DNA from: JBFISM01 sp041608535
Lineage (GTDB): Bacteria; Actinomycetota; Acidimicrobiia; Spongiisociales; UBA5794
Direction: 5' to 3'
DNA: 13,646 bases
Assembly: GCA_041608535.1 (NCBI GenBank)
Contig: JBFISM010000101.1
Span: 1-13,646 of the forward strand
The translations under genes and the position numbers were made by a program. The notes beneath the pieces are model-generated. The model was not told the origin of the DNA and did not search any database. It saw only the letters and a program-made list of their open reading frames with translations. Positions within the stretch are counted from its first letter, which is position 1. Each line of letters starts with the position of its first letter. Below, piece by piece: positions 1-5,902 of this stretch.

Positions 1-1052
1 CGAGCATGCGGATCGTGGCGGACATCATCGAGTACTCGGCCCGCTCGATGCCGAAGTTCAACTCGATCTCCATCAGCGGCTACCACATGCAGGAGGCGGG
101 AGCGAACGCGACCCTGGAACTCGCCTTCACCCTGGCCGACGGTTTCGCCTACGTCGAGGCCTGTAAGCAGCGGGGTCTCGACGTGGACGAGTTTTCGCCG
201 CGATTTTCGTTCTTCTTCGACGCCCACATCGATTTCTTCGAGGAGATCGCCAAATACCGGGCGGCTCGCCGTATCTGGGCTCGCTGGATGCGCGATCGCT
301 ACGGGGCCAAAGACGAGCGGTCGATGAAGCTCCGGTTCCACACCCAGACCGCCGGGGTGTCACTCACCGCCCAGCAGCCCGACAACAACATCGTGCGCAC
401 TGCGATCGAAGCACTGGCCGCAGTGCTCGGTGGCACCCAGTCGCTGCACACCAACGCCATGGACGAGGTCTACGCGCTGCCGACGGCCCGCACCGCAGAG
501 ATCGCACTTCGCACCCAGCAGGTCATCGCCGCCGAGACGGGCGTGGCCGATACCATCGACCCGCTGGGCGGCTCGTGGTACGTCGAGGGCTTGACCGACG
601 CCATGGAGGACGCCGCCGAACAGCTGTTTGCGGCCATCGAACGAATGGGCAACGGTTCGATGCTCGACGGGGTGCTCACCGGAATCGACGATGGCTGGTT
701 CCAGACCGCACTCGCCGACTCCGCCTACGAGTTCGAGAAAGCCGTGGTGAGCGGGGAACGCACCATCGTCGGGGTCAACGCCCACGTGTCGACGGATGAA
801 GAGGACCTCGACATCTTGAGGATCGGCACCGAGGTAGAGGAGGAGCAGCGCGTGCGGTTGCAGGCGGTGCGCGACACACGTGATGAGACGGCCGTGACCG
901 AATCGTTGAAAGCGCTGCGAGCCGGTGCCGAAGGTGACGACAATCTGATGCCGCTGCTGATCGATGCCGCCCGCAGCCGGGCGACGCTCGGCGAGACGGT
1001 CGCCACGCTGAAGTCGGTCTTCGGCGGCTATCGCGAACCCCCGCGAGTGTGA
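1..1052 (+). CDS. Methylmalonyl-CoA mutase large (catalytic) subunit, 5'-truncated by window edge
   Basis: This is the C-terminal two thirds of an adenosylcobalamin-dependent acyl-CoA mutase, the enzyme that interconverts methylmalonyl-CoA and succinyl-CoA. The frame is open from the first bases, so the true start lies upstream. Counting from the Met at base 6, SISISGYHMQEAGA (20-33), the HTQTAG segment (112-117, whose His corresponds to the substrate-binding His of the family), TQSLHTNAMDE (144-154) and DPLGGSWYVE are hallmark pieces of the substrate-binding TIM barrel. The protein ends soon after the barrel at GGYREPPRV. It has no DxHxxG cobalamin-binding domain, so it is the type whose B12-binding domain is a separate small protein; that partner is not in the window. 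The Tyr-containing segment that separates methylmalonyl- from isobutyryl-CoA mutases is cut off, so an isobutyryl- or hydroxyisobutyryl-CoA mutase remains possible. Family call firm, substrate likely. Confidence 0.93.
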   Translation, partial: SMRIVADIIEYSARSMPKFNSISISGYHMQEAGANATLELAFTLADGFAYVEACKQRGLDVDEFSPRFSFFFDAHIDFFEEIAKYRAARRIWARWMRDRYGAKDERSMKLRFHTQTAGVSLTAQQPDNNIVRTAIEALAAVLGGTQSLHTNAMDEVYALPTARTAEIALRTQQVIAAETGVADTIDPLGGSWYVEGLTDAMEDAAEQLFAAIERMGNGSMLDGVLTGIDDGWFQTALADSAYEFEKAVVSGERTIVGVNAHVSTDEEDLDILRIGTEVEEEQRVRLQAVRDTRDETAVTESLKALRAGAEGDDNLMPLLIDAARSRATLGETVATLKSVFGGYREPPRV

Positions 1053-1213
1053 TGATGGTTGCGCTGCGGCGTGCGATGCGTTCCCTGGTGTTGGCCCTCC
1101 ACTTGGCCATCGCCCCGTCGTGGGTCGATGCCTGGCGTCTCGATCCGGCCACCCGCATCACGTTCACGTTGGTGGTTGGCGAGCCAATGACGCCGCTCCG
1201 GCGCAGGGGATGA
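1052..1213 (+). CDS. Doubtful 53-codon frame overlapping the mutase stop
   Basis: An ATG overlaps the mutase stop codon in an ATGA arrangement (stop 1050-1052, ATG 1052-1054) and opens a frame of 53 codons. The N-terminal half is basic then hydrophobic (ALRRAMRSLVLALHLAIAPS), which resembles a signal peptide or short membrane segment; the rest shows no recognisable motif. The overlap would favour translational coupling, but no homologue is recognised and high-GC DNA produces such frames by chance. Apart from this the 1053-1299 gap holds only the putative promoter of the next gene. Confidence 0.18.
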   Translation: MMVALRRAMRSLVLALHLAIAPSWVDAWRLDPATRITFTLVVGEPMTPLRRRG

Positions 1214-1263
1214 GCCCAGTCGACGGGCGATGCGGGATCACCGGATCGGTCCAGCGGGTGGAA

Positions 1264-1269
1264 TAGCAT
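1264..1269 (+). promoter_or_regulatory. Putative -10 box (TAGCAT) of the 67-aa gene
   Basis: TAGCAT fits the actinobacterial TAnnnT -10 consensus and would start transcription about 23 bases before the ATG at 1300. No convincing -35 hexamer is seen 16-18 bases upstream. Confidence 0.3.
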
Positions 1270-1299
1270 CCGGCGGTCGGACGAAGGCAGCGAGGATCC

Positions 1300-1503
1300 A
1301 TGGACATCAAACGCTACGAAGGCCACCGCTTCCTCGGGACTCGAGACACGATGATCGCCTACGACGTGAGCGACGAGGAGCAGGCGACCGAGTTGCTGTC
1401 GAGGATCGAAGAGAGCGATCTGTTTGCCAGAAATCTCATCCAGACCTTCGCTCCGGACACGCTCGCCGAAGCGCGCAATCGCGGCTTCAAACCGATGCAG
1501 TGA
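1300..1503 (+). CDS. Small hypothetical protein, 67 aa
   Basis: I do not recognise this protein. It is soluble, mixed alpha/beta in look and mildly acidic, with no Cys, no signal peptide and no membrane span. The sequence runs from MDIKRYEGHRFLGTRDT through a charged helix-like stretch (EEQATELLSRIEE, about 26-38) to a basic GFKPMQ end. The start is supported by a GCGAGGA ribosome-binding site about four bases before the ATG and by a TAGCAT -10 box further up. Codon use is normal for the region, and the frame stops 6 bases before the stop codon of the convergent hydrolase gene, which supports it being real. It could be a small regulatory or binding protein; nothing in the sequence decides. 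Confidence 0.6.
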   Translation: MDIKRYEGHRFLGTRDTMIAYDVSDEEQATELLSRIEESDLFARNLIQTFAPDTLAEARNRGFKPMQ

Positions 1504-1509
1504 GGCGAA

Positions 1510-2148
1510 TCAGTCGCGCAGACCCAGGGCAGCGGTCATCGCCTCGACGACCTTGTCCTCCCGGAAGTAGAAGAAGTGGTCGCTCCCTTCGAGCACCACC
1601 AACTCCGCACCGATCGAGCCGGCGTAGGCATCCAGGTCCTGGACCGAGGCGAACTGGTCGCGATCGCCGAGGATGAACGTACGCCGGGCGGGACGTAGAT
1701 CCTGAGCTCCGGGCAGCACGAGGACGCCTTCCCTGAAGACCGGCGGAGCTATGCCCACATACGGAAGCTGCGACCCTGACGCCGCCTGCCACCGCAACGA
1801 GGTGACGGCACCGAATGACCAGCCGCACAGAGTCCGGGGGAGCTGCGGGTACCGGGCGACGGCGGTTCCGACGGCAGCAGCGACATCGTGGATCTCAGGA
1901 AAGCCGCGACCGTGATCCCCGGTCGAAGTACCCACGCTGCGGAAGTTGAAGCGGAGCACGGCTGCTCCATTCGAGACGAGTCCAGCGGTGACACTGCGCA
2001 TCAGCGGCGCCCGCATGGTCCCGCCGTCGAGCGGGTTGGGGTGGCAGAACACCACCGCCAGCTTCGGCTGCTGCGGAATGTCCCACTCGGCTTCCAGCTC
2101 GACGACATCATCGACTGGGATGCGCTGCGGGATCTTGGCGGCGGTCAC
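1510..2148 (-). CDS. Alpha/beta hydrolase (serine hydrolase), 212 aa
   Basis: A compact alpha/beta-hydrolase-fold enzyme of the dienelactone-hydrolase/esterase type, predicted cytoplasmic (no signal peptide). The nucleophile elbow is GWSFG (109-113, Ser111). The acid is probably in the GDRDQF segment (Asp162 or Asp164), and His191 in GSDHFF completes the triad. The HPNPLDGGTM loop (36-45) sits where the oxyanion-hole region HPxP is found in the family, and the length suits the small hydrolases without a lid domain. Its ATG overlaps the stop codon of the upstream ASCH-like gene by four bases (ATGA), so it is the last cistron of the 3753-1510 operon and probably translationally coupled. It ends 6 bases from the convergent 67-aa gene. 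The substrate cannot be told; an ester, lactone or thioester of the D-amino-acid pathway upstream would be a guess. Confidence 0.85.
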   Translation of the reverse strand: MTAAKIPQRIPVDDVVELEAEWDIPQQPKLAVVFCHPNPLDGGTMRAPLMRSVTAGLVSNGAAVLRFNFRSVGTSTGDHGRGFPEIHDVAAAVGTAVARYPQLPRTLCGWSFGAVTSLRWQAASGSQLPYVGIAPPVFREGVLVLPGAQDLRPARRTFILGDRDQFASVQDLDAYAGSIGAELVVLEGSDHFFYFREDKVVEAMTAALGLRD

Positions 2149-2522
2149 CCGCGCAACGCCCCCTCCACAGACTTCTGCCGGGCGGCGAACGCTGCGTCGG
2201 AGAGCACGGGTCCGTCGGGACCGTAGACACGGATCACGACGAGATCGCCCGGCGGCGCCGAGCTGCGGAGATGGCGGGCGGATCCTGCCTCGGAGTCGAG
2301 TATCGCAACCGGCTCGACCGAGATGATCACCCCGCCGTACCCATCAGGCGGCGTCGACCCGAGCCAGCGCCGGTATGCGGGCTTGATGTCATCGGCCGAG
2401 GCCGTGGTCGTGGCGGCGATGGCAACCTCATCGCCCTCGTTGACGGCACCCCGGTCGGCGAAGCCGACCACGATCTCTCCGGTGACGAGAGCCATGGCTT
2501 CGGGAGGCGACAGCTGGAGCAT
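2145..2522 (-). CDS. Probable ASCH/PUA-fold domain protein, 125 aa
   Basis: The N-terminus reads LSPPEAMALVTGE then, after a short loop, GDEVAIAAT. This follows the ASCH/PUA-like pattern (a helix ending in GxK/E, then a GDxVxIYAT-like strand), a small RNA- or nucleotide-binding fold. Residues further on (STPPDGYGGVIISVEPVA) fit the core strands. The assignment is by pattern from memory and is moderate. The frame stays open upstream to 2636, but that would overlap the flavoenzyme gene by 88 bases. The ATG at 2522 is preferred because TACAAT lies 8 bases before it, the leaderless arrangement seen elsewhere here, and no Shine-Dalgarno is visible. The gene starts 26 bases after the flavoenzyme stop, and its own stop overlaps the hydrolase ATG. 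Confidence 0.72.
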   Translation of the reverse strand: MLQLSPPEAMALVTGEIVVGFADRGAVNEGDEVAIAATTTASADDIKPAYRRWLGSTPPDGYGGVIISVEPVAILDSEAGSARHLRSSAPPGDLVVIRVYGPDGPVLSDAAFAARQKSVEGALRG

Positions 2523-2530
2523 GGCCACTG

Positions 2531-2536
2531 ATTGTA
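2531..2536 (-). promoter_or_regulatory. Putative leaderless -10 box (TACAAT) for the ASCH-like gene
   Basis: Read on the minus strand, TACAAT is followed by 8 bases and the ATG at 2522, so a transcript starting about 7 bases downstream would begin at the start codon. It would be an internal promoter of the operon, expressing the last two genes without the flavoenzyme. No clear -35 is visible. Confidence 0.4.
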
Positions 2537-2548
2537 CGAGCGCTGCGC

Positions 2549-3667
2549 TCAGCGGAGGCGCCGCGGGCTCAGCGCCTCCTCGTCCACACCGGCGGCAACC
2601 AGGTGTTCTGCGACGGGGAGTGCAGCCGCCAGACAAGCGGCCAGCTCGCCGGCCGCGGGAGCAGTCTGGATCCCGGTGCCGCCCTGGCCCACCAGCCAGA
2701 TGAACGACGGCTGCTGCGGGTCGGGGCCGATCACCATGGTGCGGTCGGGAGCGAAGGTGCGTTGCCCCGCCCAGCTGGAACGAACGTGGCGAATCCCCAG
2801 CGACGTGACGGCGTTTATCCGCTCGATGGCGAGGGCGACGTCCTCTTCGAGGGGTCGCGTATCTCGGGGCTCTTCAGGTGTCTCATCGGCGGGGCTGCAC
2901 AGGAGTTGCACCCCGTCGGGCTTGAAGTAGAACGAATGGTCGAGATCTACGACGAGTGGCCACCCCTCGCTGTCCTCGGGTGCCGGGACCATGAACGCCG
3001 TTCGCCGTAGCGGCGTGAGACCGATGGGCGCAACGCCGCAGCGCTGTGCCACGACATCGCCCCACGCCCCGGCGGTGTTCACGACGACGTCACCCTCCCA
3101 CGAAGTCCCGTCCGACAGCTCTGCTCGCCACCGGCCGCGGCGGTGATCCGCATCGACGAGCTCGGTGCCAGTTCGAACTGTGCCGCCGCAACGGCGGGTG
3201 AGGCGGGCGAAGGCCTGGTGGATGGCCGCAACGTCCATGTCCGCCGCCTCTTCCTCGTAGACCGCTCCCGCCAGCGTCGGGCCCAGCACCGGACACAGCC
3301 GGCGGGTTTGATCGGGATCGAGTCGCTGGATGCGCACTCCGGGCACCCTCGCTTCCTCGTAGCGGCGATCGAGATCAGCGGCTTCTCCGGTGAAGCCGAC
3401 GGTCAGAGCTCCGCGTCGTGTGAGCAGGGGATGATCGACGACGTCTTGGGGTGGATGGTCGAAGAAGCGACGGCTTGCCGCGGTCAGTGGCCACAGGGAG
3501 GGGTGGCCGTACGTCTCGAAGAGCAGCGCCGCAGAGCGACCTGTCGTGTGGAACGCCAGGTTGGGTTCCTTGTCGATCAGCGTGACATCGCCGTGCTCGG
3601 CGAGCGGTGCGGCGACGGTGACCCCGGCGATCCCCCCACCGACCACCAAGAATCTCGCTCGGGTCAT
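2549..3667 (-). CDS. FAD-dependent D-amino-acid dehydrogenase, DauA (D-arginine dehydrogenase)-like, 372 aa
   Basis: A flavoenzyme of the DAO fold expected to oxidise a D-amino acid to its 2-oxo acid and ammonia. The FAD dinucleotide motif is VVGGGIAG (GxGxxG 10-15), with the acid at Asp32. The protein resembles Pseudomonas D-arginine dehydrogenase along its length as I recall it: HTTGRSAAL (40-48), LTAASRRFFD (61-70), VVNTAGAW, SFYFKPDG (245-252), SSWAGQRTF, the GQGGTGIQT loop (328-336) and a closing LSPRRL. The DauA substrate-site residues I remember (Tyr53, Arg222, Tyr249, Arg305) match Tyr53, Arg222, Tyr247 and Arg303; the loop His of DauA appears to be Leu48. Length is typical. A GTG six codons upstream (3685) is possible, but the ATG at 3667 overlaps the stop of the upstream micropeptide as ATGA, so coupling favours it. 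The exact substrate is uncertain; a related amine or glycine oxidase is the alternative. Confidence 0.87.
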   Translation of the reverse strand: MTRARFLVVGGGIAGVTVAAPLAEHGDVTLIDKEPNLAFHTTGRSAALLFETYGHPSLWPLTAASRRFFDHPPQDVVDHPLLTRRGALTVGFTGEAADLDRRYEEARVPGVRIQRLDPDQTRRLCPVLGPTLAGAVYEEEAADMDVAAIHQAFARLTRRCGGTVRTGTELVDADHRRGRWRAELSDGTSWEGDVVVNTAGAWGDVVAQRCGVAPIGLTPLRRTAFMVPAPEDSEGWPLVVDLDHSFYFKPDGVQLLCSPADETPEEPRDTRPLEEDVALAIERINAVTSLGIRHVRSSWAGQRTFAPDRTMVIGPDPQQPSFIWLVGQGGTGIQTAPAAGELAACLAAALPVAEHLVAAGVDEEALSPRRLR

Positions 3668-3753
3668 TGCAGCTGGACGAACCACACCGCAGCTGCGATC
3701 AGGATCGCAAATCCGGTGAGGAGCGAGGCGACGAGGAGCCAGCGGGTCTGCAT
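3664..3753 (-). CDS. 29-aa single-span membrane micropeptide
   Basis: A very short frame reading MQTRWLLVASLLTG followed by FAILIAAAVWFVQLQ: one hydrophobic helix of about 21 residues, an Arg at position 4 that predicts a cytoplasmic N-terminus, and Trp/Gln at the membrane edges. No family is recognised. Support for it being real: its stop codon overlaps the flavoenzyme ATG (ATGA), and a TAGCAT -10 box lies 7 bases before its own ATG, matching the leaderless starts elsewhere in the window. It would be the first cistron of the operon. A plausible job is anchoring or recruiting the D-amino-acid dehydrogenase to the membrane for electron transfer to quinone; a leader peptide acting only through coupled translation is the alternative. 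Confidence 0.55.
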   Translation of the reverse strand: MQTRWLLVASLLTGFAILIAAAVWFVQLQ

Positions 3754-3760
3754 CGCCGGG

Positions 3761-3766
3761 ATGCTA
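3761..3766 (-). promoter_or_regulatory. Putative leaderless -10 box (TAGCAT) of the micropeptide-flavoenzyme operon
   Basis: On the minus strand TAGCAT is followed by 7 bases and the ATG at 3753, the spacing expected when transcription starts at the first base of the start codon. No Shine-Dalgarno precedes this ATG. The -35 region has no good match. Confidence 0.45.
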
Positions 3767-3804
3767 CCGAGCCCTCTGCAGAGCGAACGAAGCGACGGAC
3801 CAAC

Positions 3805-3839
3805 GCCGAGGGCCCGCCACGGGTGGGCGGGCCCTCGGT
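3805..3839 (-). terminator. Strong GC hairpin, probable terminator of the CsbD gene
   Basis: CCGAGGGCCCGCC (3806-3818) and GGCGGGCCCTCGG (3826-3838) are perfectly complementary over 13 pairs around a 7-base loop, with one further G-T pair outside. It lies 34 bases after the CsbD stop, between that gene and the promoter of the next minus-strand operon. No U-run follows on either strand, as is common in high-GC actinobacteria. The stem could work in both directions, but no plus-strand gene ends here. Confidence 0.7.
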
Positions 3840-3872
3840 GAGCACGTTTGGGAGACGCGCTAGATCGACGTT

Positions 3873-4097
3873 CTAGTTGAACATGTCCTTGAATTTGCGC
3901 TCGACGGTGTCGGCGGTCTCGCCGGTCTTGCGCTGGACGAAGCCCTTGAGCTGCTCCCAGTTGCCCCGGGCCTCTTCGAGCTCTTGGTCGGTGACCTCGG
4001 CCCATTCCTCACGGATCTTGCCTTTGAGCTCGTTCCACTTGCCTTCGTCTTGAAGTCGGTCGTTCCAGTCGTAGCCGGTGTCGTACTGCGCGGTCAT
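3873..4097 (-). CDS. csbD: CsbD-family general stress protein, 74 aa
   Basis: A small, highly charged, helix-rich cytoplasmic protein with the CsbD signature. The pieces in order are KWNELKGKIREEWAEVTD (about 25-42), then a GNWEQLKG repeat-like helix (about 50-57), then VERKFKDMF at the end. Proteins of this family accumulate under general stress; their molecular role is not known. The start is decided by a strong AAGGAGG ribosome-binding site a few bases before the ATG at 4097, although the frame stays open further upstream. Upstream on the same strand lies a GTTTGA-N14-GGGTAG element resembling a sigma-B/sigma-F promoter, which fits the family, since Bacillus csbD was named for control by sigma B. 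Downstream a strong hairpin ends the transcript. Single-gene unit, divergent from the membrane-protein gene. Confidence 0.93.
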   Translation of the reverse strand: MTAQYDTGYDWNDRLQDEGKWNELKGKIREEWAEVTDQELEEARGNWEQLKGFVQRKTGETADTVERKFKDMFN

Positions 4098-4141
4098 GAC
4101 GGCCTCCTTCTCTCTCGGCGGTGTTTCCGCACCGAGCTCAC

Positions 4142-4167
4142 CTACCCGGGCTCGCGCTGAATCAAAC
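4142..4167 (-). promoter_or_regulatory. Sigma-B/sigma-F-type promoter of the CsbD gene
   Basis: On the minus strand GTTTGA (4167-4162), 14 bases, then GGGTAG (4147-4142) match the general-stress sigma consensus GTTTaa-N13-15-GGGwAw in both boxes and in spacing. The predicted transcript start is near 4135, giving a leader of about 38 bases with an AAGGAGG site. The match was found by eye and the promoter is not experimentally shown. Confidence 0.6.
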
Positions 4168-4200
4168 CCCGGCTCCTGCGGCTTGCGCCTCCGCAGGTGC

Positions 4201-4206
4201 GACAAT
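4201..4206 (+). promoter_or_regulatory. Putative leaderless -10 box (GACAAT) of the membrane-protein gene
   Basis: GACAAT is 7 bases before the ATG at 4214. It is one base off the TAnnnT pattern but at the same distance as the other leaderless boxes in this window. The -35 region is unremarkable. Confidence 0.35.
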
Positions 4207-4213
4207 CGTCGCC

Positions 4214-4903
4214 ATGGCCTCCGATCGACAGGACATAGAAGCAGCGCTGACGGCCGCCGAGGAGGCGCTTGGTCGCGGGGAGACGGCCCTGGCGTCAACC
4301 GGGTTTTGGAGGGCGGTTGGCGCCGTCAAGCGGCACCCCGGCCTGACTCAGGAGTACGCCGACCGGATCGCCGACATCGATCGCCGGGCGTTTCGATCCT
4401 GGGCCCTGTTCACGGTGCCGGTGGGTCCCGGCACGGCACTCATTATCATCGGAACGCTCGTCGGTTTCGCACTCGTGTGGTGGGCGTACGCGTTGGATCA
4501 GCCTGCCAACGGAGCGGCGCTCCTGATCGGCACAGGGATCACGCTGGTCACCACCCACGGGCTGGCGCACCTCAGCGTCGGCCGGATCTTCGGGATACGT
4601 TTCACTCACTGGTTCATCGGCTCGGTGAAGCGTCCCCAACCGGGGACCAAAGTCGACTACGCCAGCTATCTGCGAACCCCCGCGAGGCATCGTGCCTGGA
4701 TGCACGCATCAGGTGCGCTGTTGACCAAGCTCATTCCGTTCTTCGCCCTCGGCCCGGCTCTCGTGATGGAGGCGCCGTGGTGGACGACGACCCTGCTGGT
4801 CCTGGTGGGCATAGGCCAGGTCGCCACCGACATCGTCTGGTCGACGCAGGCATCCGACTGGAGCAAGTACCGCAGGGAGATGCGGTACGCAGATACGGGC
4901 TGA
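4214..4903 (+). CDS. Polytopic membrane protein, possibly a degenerate M50-like family, 229 aa
   Basis: The N-terminal 60 residues are soluble and helical (EAALTAAEEALGRGE). The rest has about four membrane segments, near residues 68-92, 100-119, 166-185 and 189-209. The second ends in TTHGLAHLSVGRIFGI (113-128), which has the layout of the zinc site of M50-type membrane proteases (HExxH followed by a xxxLGI-like strand) but with Gly in place of the catalytic Glu. The last segment contains TDIVWS and is followed by SDWSKYRREMRY, also reminiscent of that group. So either a non-proteolytic relative or an unrelated membrane protein; I do not recognise a named family. Start chosen at 4214 because the residues upstream are Pro/Ala-rich non-coding-like sequence and a -10-like GACAAT lies 7 bases before the ATG. 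The gene is divergent from csbD and is followed directly by a hairpin. Confidence 0.8.
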   Translation: MASDRQDIEAALTAAEEALGRGETALASTGFWRAVGAVKRHPGLTQEYADRIADIDRRAFRSWALFTVPVGPGTALIIIGTLVGFALVWWAYALDQPANGAALLIGTGITLVTTHGLAHLSVGRIFGIRFTHWFIGSVKRPQPGTKVDYASYLRTPARHRAWMHASGALLTKLIPFFALGPALVMEAPWWTTTLLVLVGIGQVATDIVWSTQASDWSKYRREMRYADTG

Positions 4904-4937
4904 GGCGCGGCGCCGCCTTGCCGTGGCGGCGCAGCCT
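4904..4937 (+). terminator. GC hairpin after the membrane-protein gene
   Basis: GCGCCGCC (4910-4917) and GGCGGCGC (4925-4932) form a perfect 8-pair stem with a TTGCCGT loop, flanked by AGGC/GCCT that can extend it past a small internal bulge. It begins one base after the stop codon. No U-run follows. Confidence 0.5.
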
Positions 4938-5056
4938 GATCCGCTAGGTCGTGGCGGTTTCCCCGGTCGCCTCCAGCTGCGGCTCCTCGGAACCGACAGA
5001 TCCGCACATCCGCTCGACGCTGTGGCGCGGTCTTGCAGTCTGCGACGTTCGTGCTC

Positions 5057-5806
5057 TCAAGACGAGAAGTCCGGGGCGCGTCTCGCCGTTTCGAGGTCTG
5101 CCGGCGTGCCGACGTCGAGGTACCGGCCGTCGTCGAAGATCACCGACTCGACGCACAGACCCCTGGCGATCGCCTCCTGGATCACCGTGCCTATCTGGAA
5201 CTCGTCACGACCGTGACCGGCCTGGCGGTGGTCGTCGACACGTGTCACCAGCATCTCGGTGAACGGGGGATTCCACACCGCCAGGGTCCAGCAGTGCGTG
5301 AGCCCACGATCGGGTTGCTTGATGACGATCTCGGCGACGCGCCGATCCTCGTCGAGGCGCACCATGTCCACTCGTTCCGGCGTCGAGGATGGGAACACAC
5401 CGAGAACGACGTTGGCCCCGGTGGCAGCAAGGCGATCGAGCATGCGGGCAAAGGCATCTTTCGGCCGGAAGATCACGTCGGGAAAGCCGAGAGCGATGAT
5501 CTCGTCGGAGGCGTAGCGGAGCGCCGGTGCGATGGAGTGCGCAGGGCTCGGGCTGTCTGCGACGACGATGTAGGCGAGGTCGATCCCGTGCCGTGCATCG
5601 CCCACCAGCGCAGCCGGTATGTCCCATTTACCGGCGCGCAGCGATATGAGGGCGCGCTCGATGCCGGAGGCGGCGAGCCGTGCCAGCAGAAGGGAAAGCA
5701 CCGGCTGGCCACCGATGTCCACGACTTCCTTGCTTCCGGAGACCGCTGAACCCAGCCGGGTTGCCCGCCCGGCGGCGGGAATGACGGCGGTGACGGCTCG
5801 AGGCAT
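5057..5806 (-). CDS. Sugar-phosphate nucleotidyltransferase family protein, 249 aa
   Basis: A Rossmann-like nucleotidyltransferase of the glucose-1-phosphate thymidylyl/uridylyltransferase superfamily, expected to join a sugar phosphate to an NTP. The nucleotide-binding signature is AVIPAAGRATRLG (7-19) with Lys26 in GSKEVVDIGG. The usual metal-binding LGDN segment is represented by LGFPDVIF (106-113, Asp110). EFQIGTVIQEAIARG and YLDVGTPADLETA (Asp231) are the typical C-terminal half. Length fits the short members without a beta-helix or acyltransferase domain. The start is the ATG at 5806: TAACCT lies 8 bases before it (leaderless layout), while a GTG two codons upstream sits only two bases from that box. 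It stands alone, with no sugar-modifying or glycosyltransferase gene beside it, so the substrate is unknown. Confidence 0.85.
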   Translation of the reverse strand: MPRAVTAVIPAAGRATRLGSAVSGSKEVVDIGGQPVLSLLLARLAASGIERALISLRAGKWDIPAALVGDARHGIDLAYIVVADSPSPAHSIAPALRYASDEIIALGFPDVIFRPKDAFARMLDRLAATGANVVLGVFPSSTPERVDMVRLDEDRRVAEIVIKQPDRGLTHCWTLAVWNPPFTEMLVTRVDDHRQAGHGRDEFQIGTVIQEAIARGLCVESVIFDDGRYLDVGTPADLETARRAPDFSS

Positions 5807-5814
5807 GGTCACTC

Positions 5815-5820
5815 AGGTTA
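5815..5820 (-). promoter_or_regulatory. Putative leaderless -10 box (TAACCT) of the nucleotidyltransferase gene
   Basis: On the minus strand TAACCT is followed by 8 bases and the ATG at 5806. No Shine-Dalgarno is seen before that ATG and no clear -35 is visible in the short gap after the halogenase-like gene. Confidence 0.4.
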
Positions 5821-5902
5821 CGGGTGGTGTCGCCGGTCGCACGACCTCAAACGATCAGATCGACCTCAGCGCCGGCTGCGCAGCACACAACAGACCGTCG
5901 TT

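Noticed and set aside
775..1326. A 183-codon minus-strand frame covering the gap after the mutase
   Set aside because: It overlaps the mutase 3' end and the start of the 67-aa gene, is Arg/Ser-rich and shows no motif.
2523..2636. An upstream start for the ASCH-like protein
   Set aside because: It would overlap the flavoenzyme by 88 bases and adds a Cys/Arg/Pro-rich stretch unlike a protein N-terminus.
4961..5056. A possible stem of CGGTTTCC with CGGAACCG downstream of the nucleotidyltransferase
   Set aside because: It needs a mismatch and a G-T pair with a loop of more than 20 bases, too weak to call a terminator.
5821..5902. A terminator for the halogenase-like gene
   Set aside because: Only 4-base stems such as GGTC/GACC are visible and no U-run; nothing supports a call.
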